Below, piece after piece: positions 52,480-61,319 of a DNA stretch of 64,000 bases (within the stretch, counting starts at the first letter, position 1; the number at the start of each line of letters is the position of its first letter). The position numbers were made by a program, and so were the translations under genes. Source of the stretch: DAOMOD01 sp035444205 (GTDB taxonomy: Bacteria > Pseudomonadota > Gammaproteobacteria > Xanthomonadales > BPKI01); assembly GCA_035444205.1 (NCBI GenBank), contig DAOMOD010000001.1, positions 1 to 64,000 of the forward strand, written 5' to 3'. Under the pieces are notes generated by a model, which had not been told where the DNA came from, did not search any database, and saw only the letters and a program-made list of their open reading frames with translations.

Positions 52480-54132
52480 TTGACCTCGCACGGCATGTAC
52501 AACGAAATCGCGCTGCTGCTGATCGCCACCGCAGCCGTCGGCCTGATGGCGCTCAGACTGCGCCAGCCGGTGATCGTCGCCTACATCCTGATCGGCATCG
52601 TGGCCGGCCCCTCGGTGCTCGACTGGGTGGGTGCGCACGAGCCGATGGAGCTGCTGGCCGAGATTGGCGTCACCATCCTTTTGTTCGTGGTCGGCCTGAA
52701 ACTCGACATCCACCTGGTGCGCAAGCTTGGGCCGGTGGCGCTGGCCACGGGCCTGGGGCAGCTCGCCTTCACCATCATCATCGGCTTTTTCATCGCCATC
52801 GCGCTCGACATGGGATGGGTGCGGGCGTTGTACGTGGCGGTGGCGCTTACCTTCTCCAGCACCATCATCATCGTCAAGCTGCTCTCCGACAAGCGCGAGA
52901 TCGACTCGTTGCACGGCCGCATCGCCATGGGCTTCCTGATCGTGCAGGACATCGCCGTGGTGGTGGCGATGATGGCGATCGGAACGCAGGCGGGGGCGGG
53001 GGGCGAGACCGATTGGCTGACCCAGCTGACCGAGGTGCTGATCAAGCTGGTGGGACTGACGCTCAGCGTCGGCCTGCTGATGCGTTGGGTGCTGCCCAGG
53101 CTGCTGCACTGGATGGCGGAATCGCAGGAACTGCTGCTGATCTTCGCGGTGGCCTGGGGCACCATCCTCGCCGCTGGTGGCGAATGGCTCGGCTTCAGCA
53201 AGGAGGTTGGCGCCTTCCTGGCCGGCTTTTCGCTGGCCTCGCTGCCGTTTCGCGAGGCGATCAATGCCAGGCTCGCCAGCCTTCGCGATTTCCTGCTGCT
53301 GTTCTTCTTCGTTCACCTCGGCATGCAACTCGACATGTCGATCCTCGGCGCCGAGGTGCTCGGAGCGGTGGTGCTGTCGTTGTTCGTGCTGATCGGCAAT
53401 CCGCTGATCGTCATGGCGATCATGGGTTACATGGGCTACCGCAAACGCACCGGCTTTCTTGCCGGACTGACCGTGGCGCAGATCAGCGAGTTCTCCATCA
53501 TTTTCGTCGCCATGGGTGTAGGCATCGGTCACGTCGACCAGGCCGCACTCGGACTGGTGACGCTGGTGGGTCTCATCACCATTACGCTCAGCACCTACAT
53601 GATTCTCTATTCGCACAGGCTCTACACGCTGTGCGAGCCGTGGCTCGGGATCTTCGAGCGCGACGATCCATTCCGCGAGAAGGCCATGGACGACCGGCCA
53701 CGCAGCGCAGACGTCATCGTCGTCGGCATGGGGCGTTATGGCTGTCGTCTGGCACAACGGCTGTGCGAGGGCGAATTGCAGGTGGTCGGGGTCGATTTCG
53801 ATCCGGAAGTGCTGGCGCGCAATCGCGGCCGAAGCATCCAGGTGCTGTTCGGCGATGCCGAGGACGATGAGTTCGTGGCACACCTTCCGCTCGCCACGGC
53901 ACGCTGGGTGGTCAGCACGATGCGCGATATCGAACTCGATATCAGTCTGATCAAGTCGCTGCGCCGCCACGGTTTCCGCGGCAAGGTAGCCGCCACGGCG
54001 CAGCGCACCGAAGACGGTCGCCGGCTGCTTGAGGCCGGCGCCGACGAGATCCTGCTGCCCTTCGATGACGCCGCCGACTATGCGGCGCGTCGCGTGGCGC
54101 AAGCCATGCAGTCCATGGAGAAGCCGACATGA
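52480..54132 (+). CDS. CPA2-family monovalent cation:proton antiporter with TrkA-N domain
   Basis: This 550-aa membrane protein is of the KefB/KefC type. It has about twelve helices in the Na+/H+ exchanger domain (about 8-385), with QPVIVAYILIGIVAGPSVL, EIGVTILLFVVGLKL and FSSTIIIVKLLSDKREID. A cytoplasmic Rossmann (RCK/TrkA-N) domain VIVVGMGRYGCRLAQRL follows, with a C-terminal helix. K+ or Na+ specificity is not determined. TTG at 52480 has GGAG seven bases upstream; the ATG at 52495 lacks a ribosome site. The last 4 bases overlap the next gene. Confidence 0.9.
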   Translation: MTSHGMYNEIALLLIATAAVGLMALRLRQPVIVAYILIGIVAGPSVLDWVGAHEPMELLAEIGVTILLFVVGLKLDIHLVRKLGPVALATGLGQLAFTIIIGFFIAIALDMGWVRALYVAVALTFSSTIIIVKLLSDKREIDSLHGRIAMGFLIVQDIAVVVAMMAIGTQAGAGGETDWLTQLTEVLIKLVGLTLSVGLLMRWVLPRLLHWMAESQELLLIFAVAWGTILAAGGEWLGFSKEVGAFLAGFSLASLPFREAINARLASLRDFLLLFFFVHLGMQLDMSILGAEVLGAVVLSLFVLIGNPLIVMAIMGYMGYRKRTGFLAGLTVAQISEFSIIFVAMGVGIGHVDQAALGLVTLVGLITITLSTYMILYSHRLYTLCEPWLGIFERDDPFREKAMDDRPRSADVIVVGMGRYGCRLAQRLCEGELQVVGVDFDPEVLARNRGRSIQVLFGDAEDDEFVAHLPLATARWVVSTMRDIELDISLIKSLRRHGFRGKVAATAQRTEDGRRLLEAGADEILLPFDDAADYAARRVAQAMQSMEKPT

Positions 54133-55040
54133 ACCCGAAGCCAGGCGCGATTCTGGTAGCCACGGATTTCTCCGACGCCGCGGCGCTGGCGGCACAGCGC
54201 GCGGCGGTGTTGGCCACGGAACTGGCTGCCACCCTGGTATTGGTGCACGCCATCAGCGCGCCGGCATGGAGCGACCAGGCGCTTGGCGCGCCGCGCGTTC
54301 CCGTGGTCGCCGGACATCTGCGTGCGGCGATCGAGGCGGCGCTGAGCGAGCAACGCGACCGCGTCGCCGCACGGACTGACGCGACTGTGGAGCATGTCCT
54401 GGTGGATGGTCCGTTGCACCGGAGCCTGCCTTTGCTGGTGCAGGATACCGGCGCCGAGTGGCTGGTACTGGGGGCGGGTGGCGAAAGCGCCGCACGCGGG
54501 CTGCTGCTCGGTTCCACTGCCGACCGTGTGCTGCGCGTCGCGCCGATCCCGGTGCTGCTGGTGCGAACGCCATGCGAGGGCCCCTACCGGCGCGTGGCCC
54601 TGGCGACCGATTTCTCCGCGGGCGCGGAGCGGGCCGCCCTCCACGGGCTGCGGCTGGCGGGGAAAGCTCAGCGGCTGCTGGTGCACGTCGACGAGCGTCT
54701 GTATGAATCGACGCTGGCCTATGCCGGCGCTTCCGCGGAAACCATCGAGGACTACCGACGCACCTCGGCGATCGAGAGCATGCAGCAGCTCGAAAGCGTG
54801 GCGGAACGCCTTGCGGCCCATGATGGCGAGGTGGTGCCGGTATTGCGCGAGGGCCGCGCAGGCGCCGCCCTGCAAGCGCTGGTCGACGAGGCAGGAATCG
54901 ATCTCCTGGTGATCGGCAGGCACGGTCGCTCGCGTCTGGAAGCGGCACTGCTCGGCAGCACCGGCCGGTTCGCCACATCAGCCTTGCGCTGCGACGTCCT
55001 GGTGGGCTGCGACGAAGGAAGCGCACCGATAGGCGGATGA
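54129..55040 (+). CDS. Universal stress protein with two UspA domains
   Basis: This 303-aa tandem UspA protein starts each half with an ILVATDFSDAAALA / RVALATDFSAGAERA strand. The ATP-type loops are GAGGESAARGLLLGSTADRV in the first half and GRHGRSRLEAALLGSTGRF in the second (G-x2-G-x9-GS). It overlaps the antiporter stop (ATGA), so it may tune the transporter or respond with it to stress. Confidence 0.92.
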   Translation: MNPKPGAILVATDFSDAAALAAQRAAVLATELAATLVLVHAISAPAWSDQALGAPRVPVVAGHLRAAIEAALSEQRDRVAARTDATVEHVLVDGPLHRSLPLLVQDTGAEWLVLGAGGESAARGLLLGSTADRVLRVAPIPVLLVRTPCEGPYRRVALATDFSAGAERAALHGLRLAGKAQRLLVHVDERLYESTLAYAGASAETIEDYRRTSAIESMQQLESVAERLAAHDGEVVPVLREGRAGAALQALVDEAGIDLLVIGRHGRSRLEAALLGSTGRFATSALRCDVLVGCDEGSAPIGG

Positions 55041-55147
55041 CCCGATGCTCCGGGAGGCAACCCCGATCCGTCTCGGGAATGCGATGATAGAGCCTTGGCC
55101 GAGTGCGCAGGACAGGGGGCGCGCCACGCGAAGCGGGAGAGACCCTG

Positions 55148-55996
55148 GTGACCATTGAAGCTCAACGGGCCGATGGATTGCCGATGCCGGCAGTCGGACA
55201 GGCCTTCAGCGCGCTTGAAGATGGCGTGCACAAGGTGGTCGTGACCGCCGATGGCGAAGCCAGGCACTGGCGGGTCAAGGTGCGGCGCGACGCACCGGAG
55301 GATTTTTTCGCTGCCGAGGCCGCGGGTCTTGATGCGCTGCGTGAAGCCGGCGTGCTGCGGGTTCCCGAAGTCTTCGAGGTGGATCGACACTACATCGCGC
55401 TGGAGGATCTCGGCAACGGTCGTGCCAGTGAACTGGACTGGGCGCGTGCTGGCGCCGGGCTGGCGCGCATGCATGGCGCCGGCGGTGATGCCTTCGGGTT
55501 TGCACAGGACGGCTATTGCGGCGATTCGCCGCAACCGAATGCCTGGACTGCCGACGGTAACGCGTTCTTTGCCGAGCACCGCCTGGGCCACCAGGCACGG
55601 CTGGCCGTGCGGCGCGGTTTGCTGGGGCACGCCGACGCGGAGCGGATCGAGATGCTCGGCGCGCGCCTTGCCGAGCTGGTGCCGCCCACGTCCGCCGTGC
55701 TGGTGCATGGCGACCTGTGGAGCGGCAACCTGCACGCCTGCAGCAGCGGCGAACTGGCCCTGATCGATGGCGGTGCGGTGCATTTCGGCTGGGCCGAGGC
55801 CGACCTCGCCATGTTGATTCTGTTCGGCGAGCCGCCCAAGGCGTTTTTTGACGCCTACCGGGAGGCCTCGGGCGTCGACGCCGACTGGCGCGAGCGAGCG
55901 CCGATCTACAACCTGTACCACCTGCTCAACCATCTCAACCTGTTCGGCGAGAGCTATCTCGGATCGGTGCGCGGGGTGCTCGACCGATTTGCCTGA
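55148..55996 (+). CDS. Fructosamine kinase family protein
   Basis: This 282-aa kinase-fold protein, FN3K/ketosamine-3-kinase-like, has the ATP-binding lysine region RHWRVKVRRDAPEDFFAAEA, the phosphotransferase loop VLVHGDLWSGN and the metal-binding Asp in LALIDGGAVHFG (family: IDPA). The bacterial members deglycate fructosamines or ribulosamines. Here the DPA motif reads DGG. GTG at 55148 has GCGGGAGAG upstream. Confidence 0.88.
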   Translation: MTIEAQRADGLPMPAVGQAFSALEDGVHKVVVTADGEARHWRVKVRRDAPEDFFAAEAAGLDALREAGVLRVPEVFEVDRHYIALEDLGNGRASELDWARAGAGLARMHGAGGDAFGFAQDGYCGDSPQPNAWTADGNAFFAEHRLGHQARLAVRRGLLGHADAERIEMLGARLAELVPPTSAVLVHGDLWSGNLHACSSGELALIDGGAVHFGWAEADLAMLILFGEPPKAFFDAYREASGVDADWRERAPIYNLYHLLNHLNLFGESYLGSVRGVLDRFA

Positions 55997-56006
55997 CAAC
56001 CCCGTG

Positions 56007-57101
56007 TCAGTCGCGGCAGACGTCCACCGGCACCAGGGCCCGCAGGTTCATCGACCCGACACGCCCATTGACCTCATAGTCAGCAACGGCGGTGGTGCAT
56101 CCCGTGAACTCGATGACCATGCGCCCCGCTGGCAGCAGCTCGAAGGGCCCCGCCTGTCCGAAGATCCCGCCCGCGCTTGACGCCACTGCGAGCTCGGCGC
56201 GTAGCCCGTCGAAGGCGACGCCGCTGCACTCGGTCGTGCCTGGCTCGGCGCAACTGTCGAGGATGTACCAGGTGGGTTGGCCCGACTCGTCGTACGTATA
56301 CCAGGTGGCGAACAGCCGGTCCTCCCCGCGCACCGGATGCAGACCCAGGCCCTGGCCGGGAACGTCGGGGTCGAACCAACTTCCCGTGAAAGGGAAGACC
56401 AAGGGTGGCTCGTCGGCGGTGGCGCCAGCGCCAAGGAACTCGATGCGGGTGCGTGAGGTGTTGCTGTCGGCACCGGCCTCTCGACTCAGGGTCCACTGCA
56501 GCCGAAAGCGCGCACCGTCCTCGAAACTGCCGCGGGCATGGATATGCAGGAGCGGCTGCTCGTTGCTCTGGCTGGGGCGGAGCAGTTCGTCATAGAAGTC
56601 GGCCTGGCCAGTTCGCAGCGATTCGAGCCCGCGCAGTTCACCGATGGTGAGGTGTCCGTCGCTGATGGCTGCAAGGAACTCGGCGTGGCGGACGAACCAG
56701 ACCGGGACCGCACCGTTGCCGGTGAGACGCGAATGCACAGGGGCGGGATCCACGCCCGGCGCGTTCTGCCAAAGCTCGAAGCCGCCCAGCCCATTCAGCG
56801 GGCAGCTGAACGCACCGGGCACGTCGAACACATCGAGCAGGTTGAAGTTCTCGGGGACGCACGACTCCTGGCGGTAAACAACGATGGCGGCCCATTCATG
56901 GTTGTGCGGGACAATCTGAGGATCGACCGAGGGGAACTCGATGCGCATATAGAATGGCGGCCCAACGGTCTCGTCCGGGATGCTCAGCCTCAGTTCCGCC
57001 CGTGCCCCGTCGACGCCGGGCAGAATGATGGCGAGCAGCCCGAGCAAGCCCAGAGGACGGCGCCACCCGGAGCAGCGTTCATGTGATCTTCGGTCTTTCA
57101 T
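56007..57101 (-). CDS. Exported protein with GSWF...WYTYD C-terminal domain
   Basis: This 364-aa protein has a signal peptide (LGLLGLLAIILPGVDGARA, about 17-35). The N-terminal two thirds are unfamiliar (a beta-rich region with one SC..CP pair and FELWQNAPGVD). The C-terminal 120 aa read FTGSWFDPDVPGQGLGLHPV, FATWYTYDESGQPTWYILDS and end VPVDVCRD. They match in layout the repeated C-terminal domain of the metalloprotease-like protein at 33258-35897. A perfect AGGAGG precedes the ATG. It is divergent from a CadC-like regulator. Confidence 0.8.
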   Translation of the reverse strand: MKDRRSHERCSGWRRPLGLLGLLAIILPGVDGARAELRLSIPDETVGPPFYMRIEFPSVDPQIVPHNHEWAAIVVYRQESCVPENFNLLDVFDVPGAFSCPLNGLGGFELWQNAPGVDPAPVHSRLTGNGAVPVWFVRHAEFLAAISDGHLTIGELRGLESLRTGQADFYDELLRPSQSNEQPLLHIHARGSFEDGARFRLQWTLSREAGADSNTSRTRIEFLGAGATADEPPLVFPFTGSWFDPDVPGQGLGLHPVRGEDRLFATWYTYDESGQPTWYILDSCAEPGTTECSGVAFDGLRAELAVASSAGGIFGQAGPFELLPAGRMVIEFTGCTTAVADYEVNGRVGSMNLRALVPVDVCRD

Positions 57102-57270
57102 GAGAAATCCTCCTGGGCAGTGGCGATGTCCTTGGCAGGACGGCCCGTCCAGTCTCCTGCGCCCCGCTCGCACCGTCCTTAGCTCCTGGTCAGAGCCTGA
57201 TCAGAAAAATCTCACTTCGCCAGCGCCGGTTTGGATAGGATGGGCCGCCCGGAGGACAGGGCGTGGTACC

Positions 57271-59001
57271 TTGAATTTCCTGCTGCGCTTCGGTGAATTC
57301 GAACTGGATACGTCCAGCCACACGCTACGGCGGCGTGGACAAGCGGTGCCGTTGCCGCCGAAGGCAGTGGACGCCCTTGAGATTCTGTTCAGCGAGCCGG
57401 GGAGGGTATTCTCGCGCCCGGAGCTCATCGAGGCGCTGTGGCCGGGCCGTGTCATTGAGGAGCAGGGACTGACGCAGCTCGTCTACCTGCTGCGCAGGGC
57501 GCTGGGGAAACGCCCCGGAGGTACGCACTGGATCGCCACTCTGCCCAAACGCGGCTACCGATTCGACGGAGAAGTGCGGCGTCTTGCGCGGATGCCGCTG
57601 GCGCGTCCTGCGGACGGGCGGACGCGCAGTGTTGCGGTATGGCCGATCGAGGAACTCGCTGGCGTCGAGCCGGGAAGCGGATTCGCATTCGCCGACGCCG
57701 TGGCCGCGGTGCTCGCGCGACGCCCGGAACTGGTGGTGCGGCCGCTTGCTGCGATGAGCGGAGTGCTCTCGGAACCGCTCGATCCGCGTGACGGCATGAG
57801 CCGGGCGGGAGTCGAGATGCTGGTCGAGGGCAGCATCCGCCTGGTCGACAGCCGACTGTGTGTGACCATCAGGCTGTGGACGGCCGGACACGACCGATCG
57901 GTATGGTCGCATGAGATCGAAGGATCGGTGGACGCGCTGGCTGATATCGAGGACGCCGCATGCGAGGCGCTGCTCGGAAAGCTCGGCTTGACGCCTGCCG
58001 GGTCCGGGGCCGCCGTGTCCCGTGCCCACCGCACGCTCGACCCGGCCGTTCGCGCCCATGTGCTTCGCAGCCGACACCTGTGGAACCTCTGGACGCCGTC
58101 CGCATGGCGGTCGTCCATCACCGAGGCGCGTGCCGCGCTGGCGCTCGATCCCGGCCATGCCGAAGCTCGCTGCTGGTGGGCCATGTCGCTGACCGGGCTG
58201 GCGATTACCGGGCAGGAGCCCGCTGACGAGACGTTCCGGTTTGCCCGTATCCTGCTGCATGAAGCGGGGCGGATCGACCCCGATCTGGATCGTGTCTGGG
58301 AGGGGCTGGCAGCGGTCGCGCTGTTCCACGACTGGGATCCCGCCACCGCGATGGACCACCTGCGCCGCAGCATCACCTTTCATCCCGGCAACGCCGCGGC
58401 GCGCGACCTTTACGCCCTCGCCCTTGCGGCCAGCGGCGACCTCGATCAGGCCATCGTCGAGATGGACGCCGCCCACGAGATCGATTTCCTGCTGCCGATC
58501 ACCGCCACGGACGCGGCTTGGCTGCGCTACTTCGCGCGCCACTACGATGCGGCCGAGGCCGGATTGCGCGGCGTGCTCGCCATCCATCCGCATTTTGCGC
58601 ATGCACGCCTTTACCTTGGCATCGTGCTGGCCCGGCAGGGTCGCGGGGTTGAGTCGGAGCTGGAAATCCTGCGCGGGCTCGGGGACTGCGGGCGCGCGCC
58701 GGAAACCTCGTCCGAACTGGCGCTGGCGCTGGTGGTGCAGGGGCGTAACGAGGCCGCCGAGCGCATCTTCGCAGCGCTGGTTCACAAGGGCGGCCGGGAA
58801 CACGTCGATCCCTGCGAGCCGATGTCGGTTTGTCTGGCGCTCAACCGGCTCGACGAGGCCATGGACTGGCTTGAGCGGGCACGCCGCACGCGCTCGCGCC
58901 CGGTGATCTACATCCTGGTCGATCCGCTGTTCGACCCGCTGCGCGAGCGCCAGGATTTTCAGGACCTGGTCCGCAGGGTCTTTCCGCACCGGCTCGGCTG
59001 A
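57271..59001 (+). CDS. CadC-like winged-helix regulator with TolB-like and TPR domains
   Basis: This 576-aa protein has an OmpR/PhoB-type winged helix at the N-terminus (FELDTSSHTLRRRGQAVPLP, then LPKRGYRF, about 5-95). A TolB-N/FlgO-like domain (about 110-230, RSVAVWPIEEL to LVEGSIRLVDS) and a series of TPR-type helices to the end follow. No transmembrane helix is seen, unlike true CadC. The start TTG 57271 is inferred from the domain edge, with GGAGGA a little too far upstream (15 bases). It is divergent from the exported protein at 57101 and may control it. Confidence 0.82.
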   Translation: MNFLLRFGEFELDTSSHTLRRRGQAVPLPPKAVDALEILFSEPGRVFSRPELIEALWPGRVIEEQGLTQLVYLLRRALGKRPGGTHWIATLPKRGYRFDGEVRRLARMPLARPADGRTRSVAVWPIEELAGVEPGSGFAFADAVAAVLARRPELVVRPLAAMSGVLSEPLDPRDGMSRAGVEMLVEGSIRLVDSRLCVTIRLWTAGHDRSVWSHEIEGSVDALADIEDAACEALLGKLGLTPAGSGAAVSRAHRTLDPAVRAHVLRSRHLWNLWTPSAWRSSITEARAALALDPGHAEARCWWAMSLTGLAITGQEPADETFRFARILLHEAGRIDPDLDRVWEGLAAVALFHDWDPATAMDHLRRSITFHPGNAAARDLYALALAASGDLDQAIVEMDAAHEIDFLLPITATDAAWLRYFARHYDAAEAGLRGVLAIHPHFAHARLYLGIVLARQGRGVESELEILRGLGDCGRAPETSSELALALVVQGRNEAAERIFAALVHKGGREHVDPCEPMSVCLALNRLDEAMDWLERARRTRSRPVIYILVDPLFDPLRERQDFQDLVRRVFPHRLG

Positions 59002-59185
59002 CACGAAGCGCAGCAGCTCGGTCACATGGAAGGAACTGCTGCCGCAGGTGCTGGTCCGCGGGCGACTGTAGCCGGGGAACCTGCACGGCGGCGACGACAG
59101 GCTGGCCCTGACCGGCTGGGGTACTGCTCTCGGCCGAGGGATCTCCCAAGAAAGCTCGGTTTTCTTCCTACTCTCCGATTTCTGT

Positions 59186-59860
59186 CTACCGTCCCGGCGT
59201 ATCGCCCCACAGGATCTTGTGCAACTGCACCTGGAAGCGCACCGGCAGGCGTTCGGCGAGGATCCAGTCGGCGAGCGTGGCGGGATCGATCTGGCCGTGG
59301 CTGGGCGAGAACAGGATGGGGCAGCGCGCGGCGAGGTCGTGCTCGGAGATCCGCTCGCGTGCCCAGTCGAAGTCGCTGCGGTCGCAAATGACGAACTTGA
59401 TCTGATCGCGTGCAGTGAGAAGGGCGAGGTTGTCCCAGCGGTTGCGGGCCATTTCGCCTGAGCCTGGCGTCTTGATGTCGACCACCCGGTGTACGCGTGG
59501 ATCGACCGCGCTGATGTCGATGGCGCCGCTGGTTTCCAGCGACACATCGTAGCCGGCATCGCACAGCGCGGTGAGCAGGTTGAGACAGCGCTTCTGCGCC
59601 AGCGGCTCACCGCCGGTGACGCAGACATGGCGGCAGTCGTATCCGGCGACCCGGGCAAGGATGGCGTCGAGACCCATCCAGTCGCCGCCCTCGAAGGCGT
59701 AGGCGGTGTCGCAGTAGACGCAGCGCAACGGGCAGCCGGTCAGGCGAACGAACACGGTGGGCCAGCCGACGCTGTCGGCCTCGCCCTGCAGGGAGTGGAA
59801 GATTTCGGTGATACGCAGCCGCGTTTCCGCGGCTGGCGTCGTTTCAGCGGTGGCGGCCAT
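59186..59860 (-). CDS. queE: 7-carboxy-7-deazaguanine synthase
   Basis: This radical-SAM enzyme makes the deazapurine core of queuosine. The 224-aa protein has FHSLQGEADSVGWPTVFVRL, the Fe-S/SAM motif CPLRCVYC (Cys43/47/50), VCVTGGEPLAQ and ETSGA. It is located after cpoB at the end of the tol-pal cluster, as in other Lysobacterales. queC, which often follows, is not seen; the CadC-like gene converges instead. Confidence 0.94.
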   Translation of the reverse strand: MAATAETTPAAETRLRITEIFHSLQGEADSVGWPTVFVRLTGCPLRCVYCDTAYAFEGGDWMGLDAILARVAGYDCRHVCVTGGEPLAQKRCLNLLTALCDAGYDVSLETSGAIDISAVDPRVHRVVDIKTPGSGEMARNRWDNLALLTARDQIKFVICDRSDFDWARERISEHDLAARCPILFSPSHGQIDPATLADWILAERLPVRFQVQLHKILWGDTPGR

Positions 59861-59870
59861 GGGGCCGGTG

Positions 59871-60743
59871 TTACTGACGCGTCTCGAGACGCAGTGCGCG
59901 CAGGCGGCCCTGGGCGAGGCGGGCGACGGTGGTATCCGGGTAGCGTTCCACCACCTGGTTCAGCACGCGCTCGGCATCCTCCCATTCACGCAGCTCGTAG
60001 TGGCAATAGCCGATCTTGAGCAGGGCGTCGGAGACCTTGGCGCTTCGTGGAAAACGATCGATCAACTGGCGGAAGGTGTCGAGCGCCACCCGGTAGTTCT
60101 GGGTCACGTAGTAGGACTCGCCCAGCCAGTACTGCGCATTGTCGGCGAACTGCCCGTCCGGGAACTGCTCCAGGAAACCCTGGAAGCGGCGCGCCGATTC
60201 GGCGTAGCGGCCGTCCTTCAGCGCCTGGAAGGCCTGGTCGTAGGCACGACGCTCGTCGGCCGGGTCGGCCATGATCTGCGCAGGTGCCTGGTCGGGCGCC
60301 GTCAGGGGCTCGCTGCGGATGTCCGCATCGATGTCCGGTCGGATCTCGGGTGCTTCCATGGTGAGCTGCCCGGGCAGCCGCGGCTCGACATCCATGGGCG
60401 CTTCGCCCGACACCTCCGGCGCACGGCCTTCGATGCGGCCGATGCGGGTATCGAGATCGATGTACTGTTCGCGCTGGCGCCGTTTCAAGCCCTCGATCTC
60501 GAAAGCCTGCTGCTCGATCAGGCCGCGCAGCGCCTGGATCTCGGTCTGCAGTTCCTGGATGCGGTTCAGCAGCTCCAGGTTGGACTGGGCGCCATGGCCA
60601 CCCTGTGCCTGCTGCTCCAGGCGCTGCACGCGCTCGGCCAGGCTGAGGCGGCTGCCCGACTGGGCGTCGACCGGAGCGGAAAAGGTCGCGGCGGCAAGAG
60701 CCGCCGCGACCGACATGGCGAGAACGGTGGAACTGCGGACCAT
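59871..60743 (-). CDS. cpoB: Tol-Pal cell division coordinator CpoB (YbgF)
   Basis: This periplasmic 290-aa protein has a signal peptide (about 1-28), a trimerising coiled coil (about 36-100) and C-terminal TPR repeats (FQALKDGRYAESARRFQGFL; DNAQYWLGESYYVTQNYRVA). CpoB links peptidoglycan synthesis by PBP1B to Tol-Pal constriction. Its ATG overlaps the pal stop by one base (TGATG). Confidence 0.95.
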   Translation of the reverse strand: MVRSSTVLAMSVAAALAAATFSAPVDAQSGSRLSLAERVQRLEQQAQGGHGAQSNLELLNRIQELQTEIQALRGLIEQQAFEIEGLKRRQREQYIDLDTRIGRIEGRAPEVSGEAPMDVEPRLPGQLTMEAPEIRPDIDADIRSEPLTAPDQAPAQIMADPADERRAYDQAFQALKDGRYAESARRFQGFLEQFPDGQFADNAQYWLGESYYVTQNYRVALDTFRQLIDRFPRSAKVSDALLKIGYCHYELREWEDAERVLNQVVERYPDTTVARLAQGRLRALRLETRQ

Positions 60744-61252
60744 CACCGTGTGTAGATGATCTCGACGCGGCGGTTGCGCTGCCAGCAGTCCTCGTTGGAC
60801 TGCGTGCACACCGGACGCTCCTCGCCGTAGCTGACCACATTGAGCTGGCCGCCTCCGCCACCCTGCGCGCGCAGGGCCGAACCGACCGCATTGCCGCGGC
60901 GCTCGCCCAGGCCCAGGTTGTACTCGCGCGAACCGCGCTCGTCGCAATGGCCCTCGAGGGTCACCTGGGCAGCGGGGACATCACGCAGGAACTTGGCATG
61001 GCAGGCGATGATGCGGGCGAACTCCGGACGGATCACGCTCTGGTCGAAGTCGAAGTAGACCACGCGCTGGCGCAGGCAGGAGTCGGTTTCCAGGTCGCCC
61101 CAGTCGTAGACATCGGACGGCCGTACCGGCTGCACGATGGGCTCCGGGCGCACCGGTTCCGGTTCGTCCGCCGGTGGGGTCTTCGTGGTCTTGCAGGCGG
61201 CCAACGTGACGCACAGGGCAGCGGCCAGGATGACGCGCAGGCTGATGTTCAT
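60743..61252 (-). CDS. pal: Peptidoglycan-associated lipoprotein Pal
   Basis: This 169-aa outer-membrane lipoprotein has the lipobox TLAAC (Cys20), a Pro-rich linker and an OmpA-like peptidoglycan-binding domain: VVYFDFDQSVIRPEF, LEGHCDERGSREYNLGLGER, RRVEIIYTR. It anchors the outer membrane to peptidoglycan and binds TolB. AAGGA precedes the ATG at 61252. Confidence 0.96.
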   Translation of the reverse strand: MNISLRVILAAALCVTLAACKTTKTPPADEPEPVRPEPIVQPVRPSDVYDWGDLETDSCLRQRVVYFDFDQSVIRPEFARIIACHAKFLRDVPAAQVTLEGHCDERGSREYNLGLGERRGNAVGSALRAQGGGGGQLNVVSYGEERPVCTQSNEDCWQRNRRVEIIYTR

Positions 61253-61319
61253 GATAGGTAGTCCTTCGATGCTCGGTCGGGTTGTGGTTTTCGGGTTGGA
61301 ACGTGTGCGGCCAGTGCGG

